64,000 nt of DNA, from positions 1 to 64,000 of the forward strand of contig NZ_JABRWP010000012.1 of assembly GCF_013249045.1 (NCBI RefSeq), given 5' to 3'. Below, in pieces: positions 1 through 8,127 of this stretch (positions within the stretch are counted from its first letter, which is position 1; the number at the start of each line of letters is the position of its first letter). Under the pieces are notes generated by a model. It ran no database searches. It worked only from the letters and a program-made list of their open reading frames with translations, and had not been told where the DNA came from. Position numbers and translations under genes: made by a program. The stretch comes from Winogradskyella eckloniae. GTDB taxonomy: Bacteria; Bacteroidota; Bacteroidia; Flavobacteriales; Flavobacteriaceae.

Positions 1-2494
1 CAACAGGATCACAAGACGATCCGTCCATAGTAACACTAACGGTATAGTTCCCCGCAGCGACATTAGAAATCGTACTAGTCGTAACACCAGCATCGGTATC
101 GCCATTAGACCATGTAAAGGTAAAAGTGGCAGATGGATTTACTACAGAGCTTGCAGAGACTGTAGCTGCACCAGTAGTATCGTCATTACAAAGTACATTT
201 GTAATGGTACCTGATGTGGTTGCAGTATCACAATCATCGGTACACGAAATAGTAATAGTTTGTGTCGCTGTACAATCATTGGCATCTGTTACTACAACGG
301 TATGATTCCCTACAGTTAATCCACTCACAGAAGCATCTGTAGAATTACCAGCCGATGCGGACCATAAATAGGTATACGGACCATTTCCACCCGTGGTAGA
401 GGCAGTCGCAGTGCCATCGTCACATCCTTGCGCAGAAGTAGCATTAACTTTATTAACAGACAGGCTTAAAGCACTAGGTTCTGTAATTTCAATTTCTATT
501 TCAGCAGTACACTGGTTACTATCAATAACCGTGACGGTATAGTCACCAGCAGATAAGTTATAAAATATTTGGTCAGTTTGTGTAGTTGTACCACCATCTA
601 ACGAGTAGTTGTAAGGAGGTGTACCACCAGAACCAATAACTTTAAAATCGCCATCAGAACCTCCGTTACAGGAGACATTCTTTTTCCATTGCATTGTAAT
701 TTCTAATTCGTCTGGTTCTGTAATTTCTAAATCAACTGTTGATGTACAGCCATTTGCATCTATAATTGTAATGGTATATTCACCTGCATTATAAGGAGGT
801 GCAAAATAATCATTGGATTGAGTAGTTACTCCACCATCATCAGAATATTGGTATGGCGGTGTTCCACCAGAACCTTCAACTTTAAAATCTCCAGAGTTGT
901 TGCCAAAACAATCCACATGATTTATCCAATCTACTTCAACGGCCAATTCTTCTTCAGGTTGCTTAACTTCAAAACTTTCAGATTTAGTACATCCATATGC
1001 ATCAGTTACGGTTAAAGTATATGTGTTTGCATAAATGTTACTTAAGTCTTCAGACGTTGCTGAATTACTCCAGCTATAAGAATAAGGAGCAGAACCACCA
1101 GATATAGAGATATCAATTGCGCCATCATTACCTAACTTACACGAAACATCAGAAATGTCTGCGGTAATTTCGATTTCAGATAACACAATTGGGTTGTTTA
1201 AATAAAACTTTTCACAACTAGTGTTCATGTTTTTTATAGATAAATTATAGGAACCATTAGGGACATCAAAAGTTGTTGATGTCTGGTAGGCTCCACCATT
1301 TAATCTATATTCATATTCAGATCCTAGAGGTGAAGTCACTTCAATGGTATATCCTTGAGAAGTGTTACAACTAACATCAAAAGATGGATCTGGAGGTAAA
1401 TTCACAAATTCTAAATAAACTGTTGCCTGGTCACAAACTGATTGATTAGGTTCAGGTAAGCATAGTTGATAAACAAAAGAAACCTCTCCTGTAAATCCTT
1501 CCACTGGTTCATAAGTATATGTACCATCTGTATTTAATACAAAGGAATTACCTGTCTCAGTTGGACCAGAGACTAGCGAGTATGTTGAATTTTCTGGAGC
1601 ATTATTTGTTTCAGATAAATTTCCAGAATAGCGTGTGTCAATACAATTAACTTGATGATTATCGATAGCATACTTTTGAAGAATTAAAAACTTCCCATCA
1701 CCATGATCTACGGTAGACGCATTAAATTCTATTTTAGTAATTTTTGAACCAACAGGTACAATGTCACTTAAATAAAAAAGTGCCATTCCAAGTGATTTGT
1801 TATCTTCCACAGTTCTGTCAGTAAGCCAATAATCTGACGTTGCAGCGGGTTCTTGATTAGGAGGCTGATGAGCTCCTATGTATGTAACGCCATCTGTTCT
1901 CACAAATGTTTCACCTAAATAAACTTCAGAAGTTCCACCAACGGGAATTCCATAAACAGCAATATGAAAACAATTGTTTGCATTTCTTTCCGTAATTGCT
2001 AACACACCACCTTCATTTGCAGGTATATAAGGGGTGTAAAATATGGTTTGTTTTTGCGCATCCGTTGTACTTACAGCTGAAAAATCTGAACAAATATTTC
2101 GACCATTATTACCACAGGAGAAAAAGTGATTTAGGTTTTTGTCTTGAAAAGCAGATAGAGCAGCATCATGCCACAACGCGTTACTACTATTATTAAATAT
2201 AGTTGTTGAATTTTCTTTAATATGGTTGGAGCCATGCCCATTAGGTCCTACCCTTGTCATTTCATAATCAGAAGGCACAGCAAATGTATTATACACTTGA
2301 CCGTTTATAGTAACCGATTCAATAGTTGCAGGATGTGTACCATCAGGTTGAACGTCTGCCCATTGAAATGTCACACCAGTTCTAATAGATGGTGCTTGCT
2401 GAGCATTCAGTACACATGATAAAACCAAAAGTAAAGCCACAACAAGGGCTCCTGAGATTTTTTCTATAGAAATACAACTGTATTTATTTTCCAT
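1..2494 (-). CDS. Large SprB-repeat surface protein, N-terminal part, runs off the left edge
   Basis: Reading the minus strand from the ATG at 2494 gives 831 codons without a stop before the window ends, so the C-terminus (where a gliding/T9SS sorting tail would be expected) is missing. A second in-frame ATG lies at 2506. Residues 1-32 are a signal peptide (hydrophobic run ALVVALLLVLSCVLNAQ). Residues about 33-290 form an unrecognised N-terminal region. About 290-370 resembles a cadherin/Ig-like domain (NTDGTYTYEPVEGFTG). From about 435 to the edge there are at least five repeats of 75-80 residues, each with a Cys, a GGxxPY(S/T/Q)Y core and an end of the type YTVTVTDxxGCT, which is the SprB repeat pattern of flavobacterial adhesins. 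Inference: exported by the type IX system and displayed on the surface. The partner it binds is unknown. Confidence 0.85.
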   Translation of the reverse strand, partial: MENKYSCISIEKISGALVVALLLVLSCVLNAQQAPSIRTGVTFQWADVQPDGTHPATIESVTINGQVYNTFAVPSDYEMTRVGPNGHGSNHIKENSTTIFNNSSNALWHDAALSAFQDKNLNHFFSCGNNGRNICSDFSAVSTTDAQKQTIFYTPYIPANEGGVLAITERNANNCFHIAVYGIPVGGTSEVYLGETFVRTDGVTYIGAHQPPNQEPAATSDYWLTDRTVEDNKSLGMALFYLSDIVPVGSKITKIEFNASTVDHGDGKFLILQKYAIDNHQVNCIDTRYSGNLSETNNAPENSTYSLVSGPTETGNSFVLNTDGTYTYEPVEGFTGEVSFVYQLCLPEPNQSVCDQATVYLEFVNLPPDPSFDVSCNTSQGYTIEVTSPLGSEYEYRLNGGAYQTSTTFDVPNGSYNLSIKNMNTSCEKFYLNNPIVLSEIEITADISDVSCKLGNDGAIDISISGGSAPYSYSWSNSATSEDLSNIYANTYTLTVTDAYGCTKSESFEVKQPEEELAVEVDWINHVDCFGNNSGDFKVEGSGGTPPYQYSDDGGVTTQSNDYFAPPYNAGEYTITIIDANGCTSTVDLEITEPDELEITMQWKKNVSCNGGSDGDFKVIGSGGTPPYNYSLDGGTTTQTDQIFYNLSAGDYTVTVIDSNQCTAEIEIEITEPSALSLSVNKVNATSAQGCDDGTATASTTGGNGPYTYLWSASAGNSTDASVSGLTVGNHTVVVTDANDCTATQTITISCTDDCDTATTSGTITNVLCNDDTTGAATVSASSVVNPSATFTFTWSNGDTDAGVTTSTISNVAAGNYTVSVTMDGSSCDPV

Positions 2495-2506
2495 ATTTTT
2501 TATCAT

Positions 2507-2826
2507 AACTAATAATGTCTATGCTATTATTAACATACTATAGACTTTAACAGCAAACCGCATTTGCGTAAAAGCATACTAGTATTGTGAATAATATTAT
2601 TATTCGTTTTTTGTTAAAATATAGAGGGAGATATTTTTATGTAATTGAAATATACTTAATGGATTAATATATTTTTTGATTTGGGATCAATTACATTAAT
2701 TTTACAAAACAAAATAACCTATAACTTACATCATATACAAACTTTAGTGTTGAGGGGGCAATTTAGTCGTTAAAATGGACTCTTGCAACCTTTTGTCGGA
2801 AAAAAATTACATTTAATCGAGAAAAT
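2507..2826. other. Intergenic region between divergent genes
   Basis: 320 bases, very AT-rich, separating the surface-protein gene (-) from sixA (+). It must hold both promoters, but I find no perfect TAnnTTTG box for either. A TTTGTCGGA word lies at 2792-2800, 27 bases upstream of sixA. No open frame or strong hairpin is visible. Confidence 0.5.
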
Positions 2827-3318
2827 ATGAAAAGTATTACATTTATGAGACATGGAAAATCATCATGGAAACATGATGTTATTGATTATGAGAGACCATT
2901 ACAAAGTAGAGGAGAGAACGATGCTAAATTGGTTGCAAATGAGCTGGTTAGGTTGGGTTATGAGACAGAAAAAATATTTTCTAGTCCAGCAAAAAGAGCT
3001 TTAAGCACATGTGAAATTGTAGTAAAAACGTTAAATATTGCAAAAGAAGAAATTTCTATAATTGAAGACTTGTATGATTTTGACGGAAGAAATGTAATTG
3101 AATTCATTAAAAATGTTTCCGATACATTAAATAATATAATGATTTTTGGTCACAATCATGCTTTCACATCTATTTCTAATATATTTGGTGATAGATTTAT
3201 AGATAATCTTCCGACGAGCGGATTAATCACTATAAAATTTAATATTGATAGTTGGCAAGATTTAAAAAAAGGAACAACAGAACTTATAATTATTCCTAAG
3301 GAATTAAGAAATGACTAA
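2827..3318 (+). CDS. sixA: SixA-type phosphohistidine phosphatase
   Basis: 163 residues, the usual length of the small SixA branch of the histidine phosphatase superfamily. The catalytic RHG motif is at residues 8-10 (FMRHGKSSW), where His9 would form the phosphohistidine intermediate. A second conserved His is in the FGHNHAFT segment. In Escherichia coli SixA removes phosphate from phosphohistidine of phosphotransfer proteins. Here the gene overlaps the start of ppk1 by 8 bases and is followed by ppx, so it is the first gene of a polyphosphate operon. No phosphorelay gene is next to it. Inference: the target may be the phosphohistidine of PPK1 or a related carrier. Assignment to the family is firm, the substrate is not. 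Confidence 0.88.
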   Translation: MKSITFMRHGKSSWKHDVIDYERPLQSRGENDAKLVANELVRLGYETEKIFSSPAKRALSTCEIVVKTLNIAKEEISIIEDLYDFDGRNVIEFIKNVSDTLNNIMIFGHNHAFTSISNIFGDRFIDNLPTSGLITIKFNIDSWQDLKKGTTELIIIPKELRND

Positions 3319-5365
3319 AGACAAAAATATATATATAAATAGAGAACTTAGTTGGTTAAAATTTAATGAACGTGTTCTTCAAGAAGCAGAAGATAAAAAT
3401 GTGCCTCTAATTGAGCGCTTAAGATTTCTGGGTATATTTTCTAATAATTTAGATGAATTTTTTAAGGTAAGATACGCTACTGTAAAGCGTATATATGAAG
3501 CTGGTAAAGGTGGGAAAAGTGAGTTAGGCGGTATTAAGGCTGGAGATTTGTTAGAAGAGATTACACAGATAGTGATTGAACAACAAATTCAAAGTGTTGA
3601 GATTTTAGAGGATATTGAAGTAGAACTCAAAAAAGAAAATATTTATATCATTGATGAAACTGAAATAGATGTAAATCATCATGAATTTATCATGAATTAT
3701 TTCTATCAAGAAATTAGTCCTGCTCTTGTCGTTATAATGCTAAATGAAGAAGTCGCTTTGCCAGAACTTATGGATATTTCTGCATACCTAACGGTAAAGA
3801 TGTCTAGCGAAAATGCCAAAGATCAAGTTGCATTGATTGAAATTTCGTCAGCAATGGATCGTTTTGTGGTATTGCCTAATAAAGGCGATAGTAACTACAT
3901 TATAATGCTAGATGATATCCTAAGATATTGTTTAGATGAAATCTTTAATATTTTTGATTATGATGCCATCAGTGCGCATATGATAAAAATTACAAGGGAC
4001 GGAGAATTAGAATTTGATAGTGATTTAAGTAAAAGTTTTATAGATAAATTATCAGAAAGTGTTAAGGATAGACAAAGTGGCGCACCTGTTAGATTTGTAT
4101 ACGATAAAAATATAGATGAAGATACGCTAGAGTTTTTATTAAAGCTTATGGGAATTGATGAAAAGGAAAGTATTATTCCAGGTGGTCGATACCATAATAG
4201 AAGAGATTATATGAGTTTTCCTAGTTTAGGAAGAACCGATTTGCTTTATGAAAAAATTAAACCACTACCAGTTAAAGGCTTAAGTTTAGAAGAGAGTATT
4301 TTTAATACAATTGCTAAAAAAGATTACTTAGTTTATACACCATATCACACGTTTTCTTATATCGTAAAATTTTTAAGAGAAGCAGCTTTAGATCCTAAAG
4401 TTAAAACTATAAAAATTACGATTTATAGATTAGCGCAAATATCGCATGTTGCAAGTTCCTTAATCAATGCGGCAAAAAACGGAAAGAAAGTAACTGTATC
4501 TATTGAGTTAAGAGCACGTTTTGATGAAGAAGCAAACATAAAATATGCTGAGCAGATGCAAGCCGAAGGTGTTACCATGTTGTTTGGTGTTACAGGTTTA
4601 AAAGTACATTGTAAAATGTGTGTAATAGAACGTGAAGAGCAAGAAAAATTAGTACGTTATGGGTTTGTAAGTACTGGGAACTTTAATGAGTCAACTGCTA
4701 AAATTTATACAGATTTTACGTTGATGACCGCAAATCCGAAAATTTTAAAAGATGTTAATAAAGTATTTAACTTTTTTGAAGTTAACTATAAAGTAAACCG
4801 ATATAAACATATAATTACATCGCCTCATTATACAAAAACTAAGTTTTTTGCTTTAATAGATAAAGAAATTGAAAGTGCTAAAAACGGAAAACCTGCGTAT
4901 ATCAAGTTAAAGATGAATAGCATTAGTAGCTATAAAATGATTGATAAATTATATGAAGCGAGTAGAGCAGGTGTAAAAATTCAAATGATTGTTAGAGGAC
5001 TATGTTGTTTAGTTCCAGGTATAAAAGGGATGAGTGAGAATATTGAAATTATTAGTATCATCGATAAATTCTTGGAACATACGCGTCTGTATATCTTCTG
5101 TAATCAAAATGACCCAAAAATATACATATCCTCAGCAGATTGGATGACACGTAATATAGACACAAGAGTAGAAGTAAGTTGCCCTATTTATAACGAGGAT
5201 ATAAAACAAGAATTACAACATTTATATGATATTTGTTGGAATGATAATGTAAAATCTAGAGTGATCAATGAGAATCAAGATAATCTATACAGAAGAAATG
5301 AAAACCCAAAAGTGAGAGCTCAATTTGATACATATAAATATTATTTAAACAATTTAGAAGGATAG
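3311..5365 (+). CDS. ppk1: Polyphosphate kinase 1
   Basis: 684 residues, full length for PPK1, which reversibly polymerises the gamma-phosphate of ATP into polyphosphate. The N-terminal domain opens with YINRELSWLKFNERVLQEA, the family signature. The C-terminal phospholipase-D-like half carries the phosphorylated histidine in GLKVHCKM (His433) and the STGNFNESTAKIYTDF stretch. A second PLD-like block covers about residues 540-640. The start ATG at 3311 lies inside sixA (8-base overlap) and the stop is one base before ppx, so the three genes are probably translationally coupled. Polyphosphate serves as phosphate and energy store and in stress resistance. The reading of this gene is not in doubt. 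Confidence 0.97.
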   Translation: MTKDKNIYINRELSWLKFNERVLQEAEDKNVPLIERLRFLGIFSNNLDEFFKVRYATVKRIYEAGKGGKSELGGIKAGDLLEEITQIVIEQQIQSVEILEDIEVELKKENIYIIDETEIDVNHHEFIMNYFYQEISPALVVIMLNEEVALPELMDISAYLTVKMSSENAKDQVALIEISSAMDRFVVLPNKGDSNYIIMLDDILRYCLDEIFNIFDYDAISAHMIKITRDGELEFDSDLSKSFIDKLSESVKDRQSGAPVRFVYDKNIDEDTLEFLLKLMGIDEKESIIPGGRYHNRRDYMSFPSLGRTDLLYEKIKPLPVKGLSLEESIFNTIAKKDYLVYTPYHTFSYIVKFLREAALDPKVKTIKITIYRLAQISHVASSLINAAKNGKKVTVSIELRARFDEEANIKYAEQMQAEGVTMLFGVTGLKVHCKMCVIEREEQEKLVRYGFVSTGNFNESTAKIYTDFTLMTANPKILKDVNKVFNFFEVNYKVNRYKHIITSPHYTKTKFFALIDKEIESAKNGKPAYIKLKMNSISSYKMIDKLYEASRAGVKIQMIVRGLCCLVPGIKGMSENIEIISIIDKFLEHTRLYIFCNQNDPKIYISSADWMTRNIDTRVEVSCPIYNEDIKQELQHLYDICWNDNVKSRVINENQDNLYRRNENPKVRAQFDTYKYYLNNLEG

Positions 5366-5366
5366 T

Positions 5367-6272
5367 ATGCTGAAGATACAGAAATATGCGGCTATAGATA
5401 TTGGATCTAATGCTGTAAGGTTATTAATTTCAAACATTATAGAGCAAGACGATGAGCCTGTAATTTTTAAAAAAAATTCGTTGGTTCGTATTCCAATAAG
5501 ATTAGGTGCCGATGTATTTTTAAATGGGGAAATATCAGAGTATAACCAACAACGTATGTTAGATACCATGATGGCTTTTAGTTTAATAATAAAATCTCAT
5601 GGCGTAATGCGCTATAAGGCCTGTGCAACCTCTGCCATGCGAGAAGCTAAAAACAGTGATGGATTAACTAAAAAAATAGCAGAGTCTTGTGGTATTAATA
5701 TAGAAATTATTGATGGTGATGAGGAAGCTGCTATTATTGCAGCAACAGATTTACAATCCTTTATTAATCCAAATAAAACGTATTTATATGTAGATGTAGG
5801 AGGTGGTAGTACGGAGTTTTCTATCATTCATAATGGAGATAAAAAGCAATCAAAATCATTTAAAATAGGGACCGTTAGATTGTTAAATGATATTGTAAAA
5901 AATGAAACCTGGCTAGAATTAGAAAGTTGGATAAAGACGCATACAAAACAATATGAAAAAATAGAATTAATAGGGTCAGGTGGAAATATTAATAAAATAT
6001 TCAAAATCTCAGGAAAAGATGCAGGTAAACCGTTAACCTATTTTTATTTAACGAGTTATTACAAAATGCTCCAAAATTATTCTTACGAAGAACGTATTAC
6101 CAAATTAAATCTTAATCAAGATAGAGCAGATGTGATTATTCCTGCAACGAGAATTTATTTATCTGCGATGAAATGGAGTGGTGCCAAAGATATTTATGTG
6201 CCTAAAATTGGACTGTCAGATGGTATTATAAAAAGCATGTATTACGAGACTGTTTCTAGTGTGATTGTATAA
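5367..6272 (+). CDS. ppx: Ppx/GppA-family exopolyphosphatase, short form
   Basis: 301 residues. It starts with AAIDIGSNAVRLLI, the phosphate-1 motif of the ASKHA fold, and contains YVDVGGGSTEFSI, the phosphate-2 loop. This is the short Ppx/GppA form without the C-terminal HD-like domain found in E. coli Ppx. It hydrolyses terminal phosphate from polyphosphate or pppGpp; which one cannot be told from sequence. The start is one base after the ppk1 stop, so synthesis and breakdown of polyphosphate are encoded in one transcript. No terminator is visible directly after it. Confidence 0.92.
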   Translation: MLKIQKYAAIDIGSNAVRLLISNIIEQDDEPVIFKKNSLVRIPIRLGADVFLNGEISEYNQQRMLDTMMAFSLIIKSHGVMRYKACATSAMREAKNSDGLTKKIAESCGINIEIIDGDEEAAIIAATDLQSFINPNKTYLYVDVGGGSTEFSIIHNGDKKQSKSFKIGTVRLLNDIVKNETWLELESWIKTHTKQYEKIELIGSGGNINKIFKISGKDAGKPLTYFYLTSYYKMLQNYSYEERITKLNLNQDRADVIIPATRIYLSAMKWSGAKDIYVPKIGLSDGIIKSMYYETVSSVIV

Positions 6273-6368
6273 AAAATAGGTTTAAATAGTGTAGTTTGTC
6301 GGATTTTTCTTTATAAAATATCATAAATATAGAATTTAATTTATCTTAGCTATCTCAAATTGATTATT

Positions 6369-6899
6369 ATGAAAAAATATGTAATTGTTTTATTGTTCGT
6401 TTCATTTACAAGTGTAGGCTTATCACAAGATATCATTTACGGAGCAAGAGGTGCTGTAAATGTTTCTAACTTAGACTATAAGCCAGATGCGCAGTTTGAA
6501 AACAAGCATAGAAATGGTTTTGCATTTGCTGGTTTTGTAGATTTTGAGTTTAATGAAAAACTAGGATTAAGAACAGAATTACAATGGTCTGCAGAAGGCG
6601 GAAAAGCGCAAGAAATTAGAGCGGATTATCTGCATTTACCAATTTTATTAAATTTTTCGCTGTCAGAACGTTTTTCGTTTTTGGCTGGTCCTCAAGTAAG
6701 TTTAAAAACGTGGAATGATAAAGATGCTTTCACTACTTTTGCTTTATCTGGTGTAGTAGGTGTTGAATTTATGATTACGGATGAATTCTTTATAGATGCT
6801 AGAGCAGCTTATGGTTTATTAAATGTGCTAGACCAAGATTTAACAGCATTTGAAGCTAAAAATAATGTCTTACAGTTTGGTTTTGGAATGAAGCTGTAG
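6369..6899 (+). CDS. Small outer-membrane beta-barrel protein (OmpA/OmpX-like porin family)
   Basis: 176 residues from the ATG at 6369. An upstream in-frame TTG at 6360 would only add three residues ahead of the signal peptide. Residues 1-20 are a signal peptide (IVLLFVSFTSVGLSQ). The rest alternates hydrophobic and polar residues in short strands such as GFVDFEFNEKLGLRTELQW and LPILLNFSLSERFSFLAGPQ, and ends with LQFGFGMKL, as expected of an eight-stranded barrel with an outer-membrane end signal. Similar to the 'porin family/outer membrane beta-barrel' proteins common in Flavobacteria. No specific substrate can be assigned. A strong terminator follows at once. Confidence 0.85.
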   Translation: MKKYVIVLLFVSFTSVGLSQDIIYGARGAVNVSNLDYKPDAQFENKHRNGFAFAGFVDFEFNEKLGLRTELQWSAEGGKAQEIRADYLHLPILLNFSLSERFSFLAGPQVSLKTWNDKDAFTTFALSGVVGVEFMITDEFFIDARAAYGLLNVLDQDLTAFEAKNNVLQFGFGMKL

Positions 6900-6920
6900 T
6901 ACAAAATAAATAATAAAAAA

Positions 6921-6953
6921 AAGTCTTAACATCGACGTTAAGACTTTTTTTTT
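6921..6953. terminator. Bidirectional rho-independent terminator
   Basis: Stem AAGTCTTAAC (6921-6930) with GTTAAGACTT (6937-6946), loop ATCGAC, flanked by A8 on the left and T9 on the right. It lies between the convergent barrel gene and miaE and can serve both strands. Confidence 0.9.
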
Positions 6954-7533
6954 AGCCATGTATGGTTTCTTTATGCCCTAAGTTTTTCATTATTTCGGCT
7001 TCGTAGGCTAAAAGTGCTTCCCATTTTTCATTTACATCCTTTCGGTCTCCATATTGCCTTGCAAAGTTTAAAAACATGGTGTAATGACCTGCTTCGCTAA
7101 TCATTAGTTTACGGTAAAATTTTGCTAATTTTTTGTCTTCCAATGCTTCAGATAATAATCTAAAACGTTCACAACTTCGGGCTTCAATTAGCGCTGCATA
7201 TAATAACCTATGAACGAGTTGTGTAGTTCTGCTTCCGCCTTTTGGAAAAAATTTTAGTAGTGCAATAACGTAATCGTCTTTACGATCTCTTCCTAGAGTC
7301 CAGCCGTTTTCTAAAATTTTGTCGTGAACCATTTTAAAATGACTCATTTCTTCATTGGCTAATTCAATCATTTCTTTAACCAAATCTGTATACTCGGGAA
7401 AACTAACTATTAGTGATATTGCTGTGCTCGCGGCTTTTTGTTCGCAGTACGCATGGTCTGTTAAGATGTCTTCAATATTTTTTTCTACGATATTTACCCA
7501 TCTTGGATCTGTTGGTAACTTAAGTCCTAGCAT
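6952..7533 (-). CDS. miaE: tRNA-(ms2io6A37) hydroxylase
   Basis: 193 residues with the ferritin-like diiron fold of MiaE, which hydroxylates the isopentenyl group of ms2i6A at tRNA position 37. Visible iron ligands: the ANEEMSHFKMVH segment (ExxH), EARSCERF and ISEAGHYTMF. The N-terminus LKLPTDPRWVNIVEKN is typical of the family in Bacteroidota. It is the last gene of a minus-strand run: its ATG is 2 bases after the stop of the lipoprotein gene, itself 7 bases after dnaX. The enzyme needs oxygen, so it implies an aerobic organism. Confidence 0.9.
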   Translation of the reverse strand: MLGLKLPTDPRWVNIVEKNIEDILTDHAYCEQKAASTAISLIVSFPEYTDLVKEMIELANEEMSHFKMVHDKILENGWTLGRDRKDDYVIALLKFFPKGGSRTTQLVHRLLYAALIEARSCERFRLLSEALEDKKLAKFYRKLMISEAGHYTMFLNFARQYGDRKDVNEKWEALLAYEAEIMKNLGHKETIHG

Positions 7534-7535
7534 AT

Positions 7536-8120
7536 TTAATTTACTTCAGTTTGTACAATATTAGATTTTCCATTTTCATCAATAAACATACGATGAGATG
7601 CCTGCTTGTCTGTTTCTGGAATGCCATACACAAAATCAATTAAAACCATATTGGTATAAGACGGATCGTCATTAACTTCAATAGATTTTAATACTGCCAG
7701 TGTGTTAAAGTTATATAACTTAGATCCAGGAGACAAATTAGAATTGTAATTAAACGCTTTATTGACTTTCGCTTTATTAAAATGCTCATTGTAAATGACT
7801 ACATTGTTTTTACTCACACTAATTTCAAATTTAAAATTCCTATAATGTGTCTGATGATTTATGGTATCTTTTATTTTTGAAAACCGTACAGCATTTGTAC
7901 TATCAGAAAAGGTTTTTATTTTCACTCTAAATCCATTACTCAAAACGGTATCTACTTTTTGTTCTAAATAGGTTTCGGGAATGTAATTATGGGTCTCAAA
8001 ATTCACTGTTTTTTTAAATTCTTCAATGCTTTCTGATAAGGCTTGATGTTGTGTTTTTCTGCCTTCACAGCTTATGGAAAGGCTTCCAACAAGGATTAAA
8101 AGTAAGATGAGTTGTTTCAT
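7536..8120 (-). CDS. Putative lipoprotein, unknown function
   Basis: 194 residues. The N-terminus MKQLILLLILVGSLSISC is a signal peptide ending in a likely lipobox cysteine (Cys18; the -3 residue is Ser, so the box is imperfect). The mature part is polar with short beta-type segments (FKFEISVSKNNVVIYNEHF). It may belong to the DUF4738 type of Bacteroidota lipoproteins, but I cannot confirm that. It is sandwiched between dnaX and miaE with gaps of 7 and 2 bases, so it is co-transcribed with them; that gives no clue to its role. Confidence 0.72.
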   Translation of the reverse strand: MKQLILLLILVGSLSISCEGRKTQHQALSESIEEFKKTVNFETHNYIPETYLEQKVDTVLSNGFRVKIKTFSDSTNAVRFSKIKDTINHQTHYRNFKFEISVSKNNVVIYNEHFNKAKVNKAFNYNSNLSPGSKLYNFNTLAVLKSIEVNDDPSYTNMVLIDFVYGIPETDKQASHRMFIDENGKSNIVQTEVN

Positions 8121-8127
8121 AATATTT

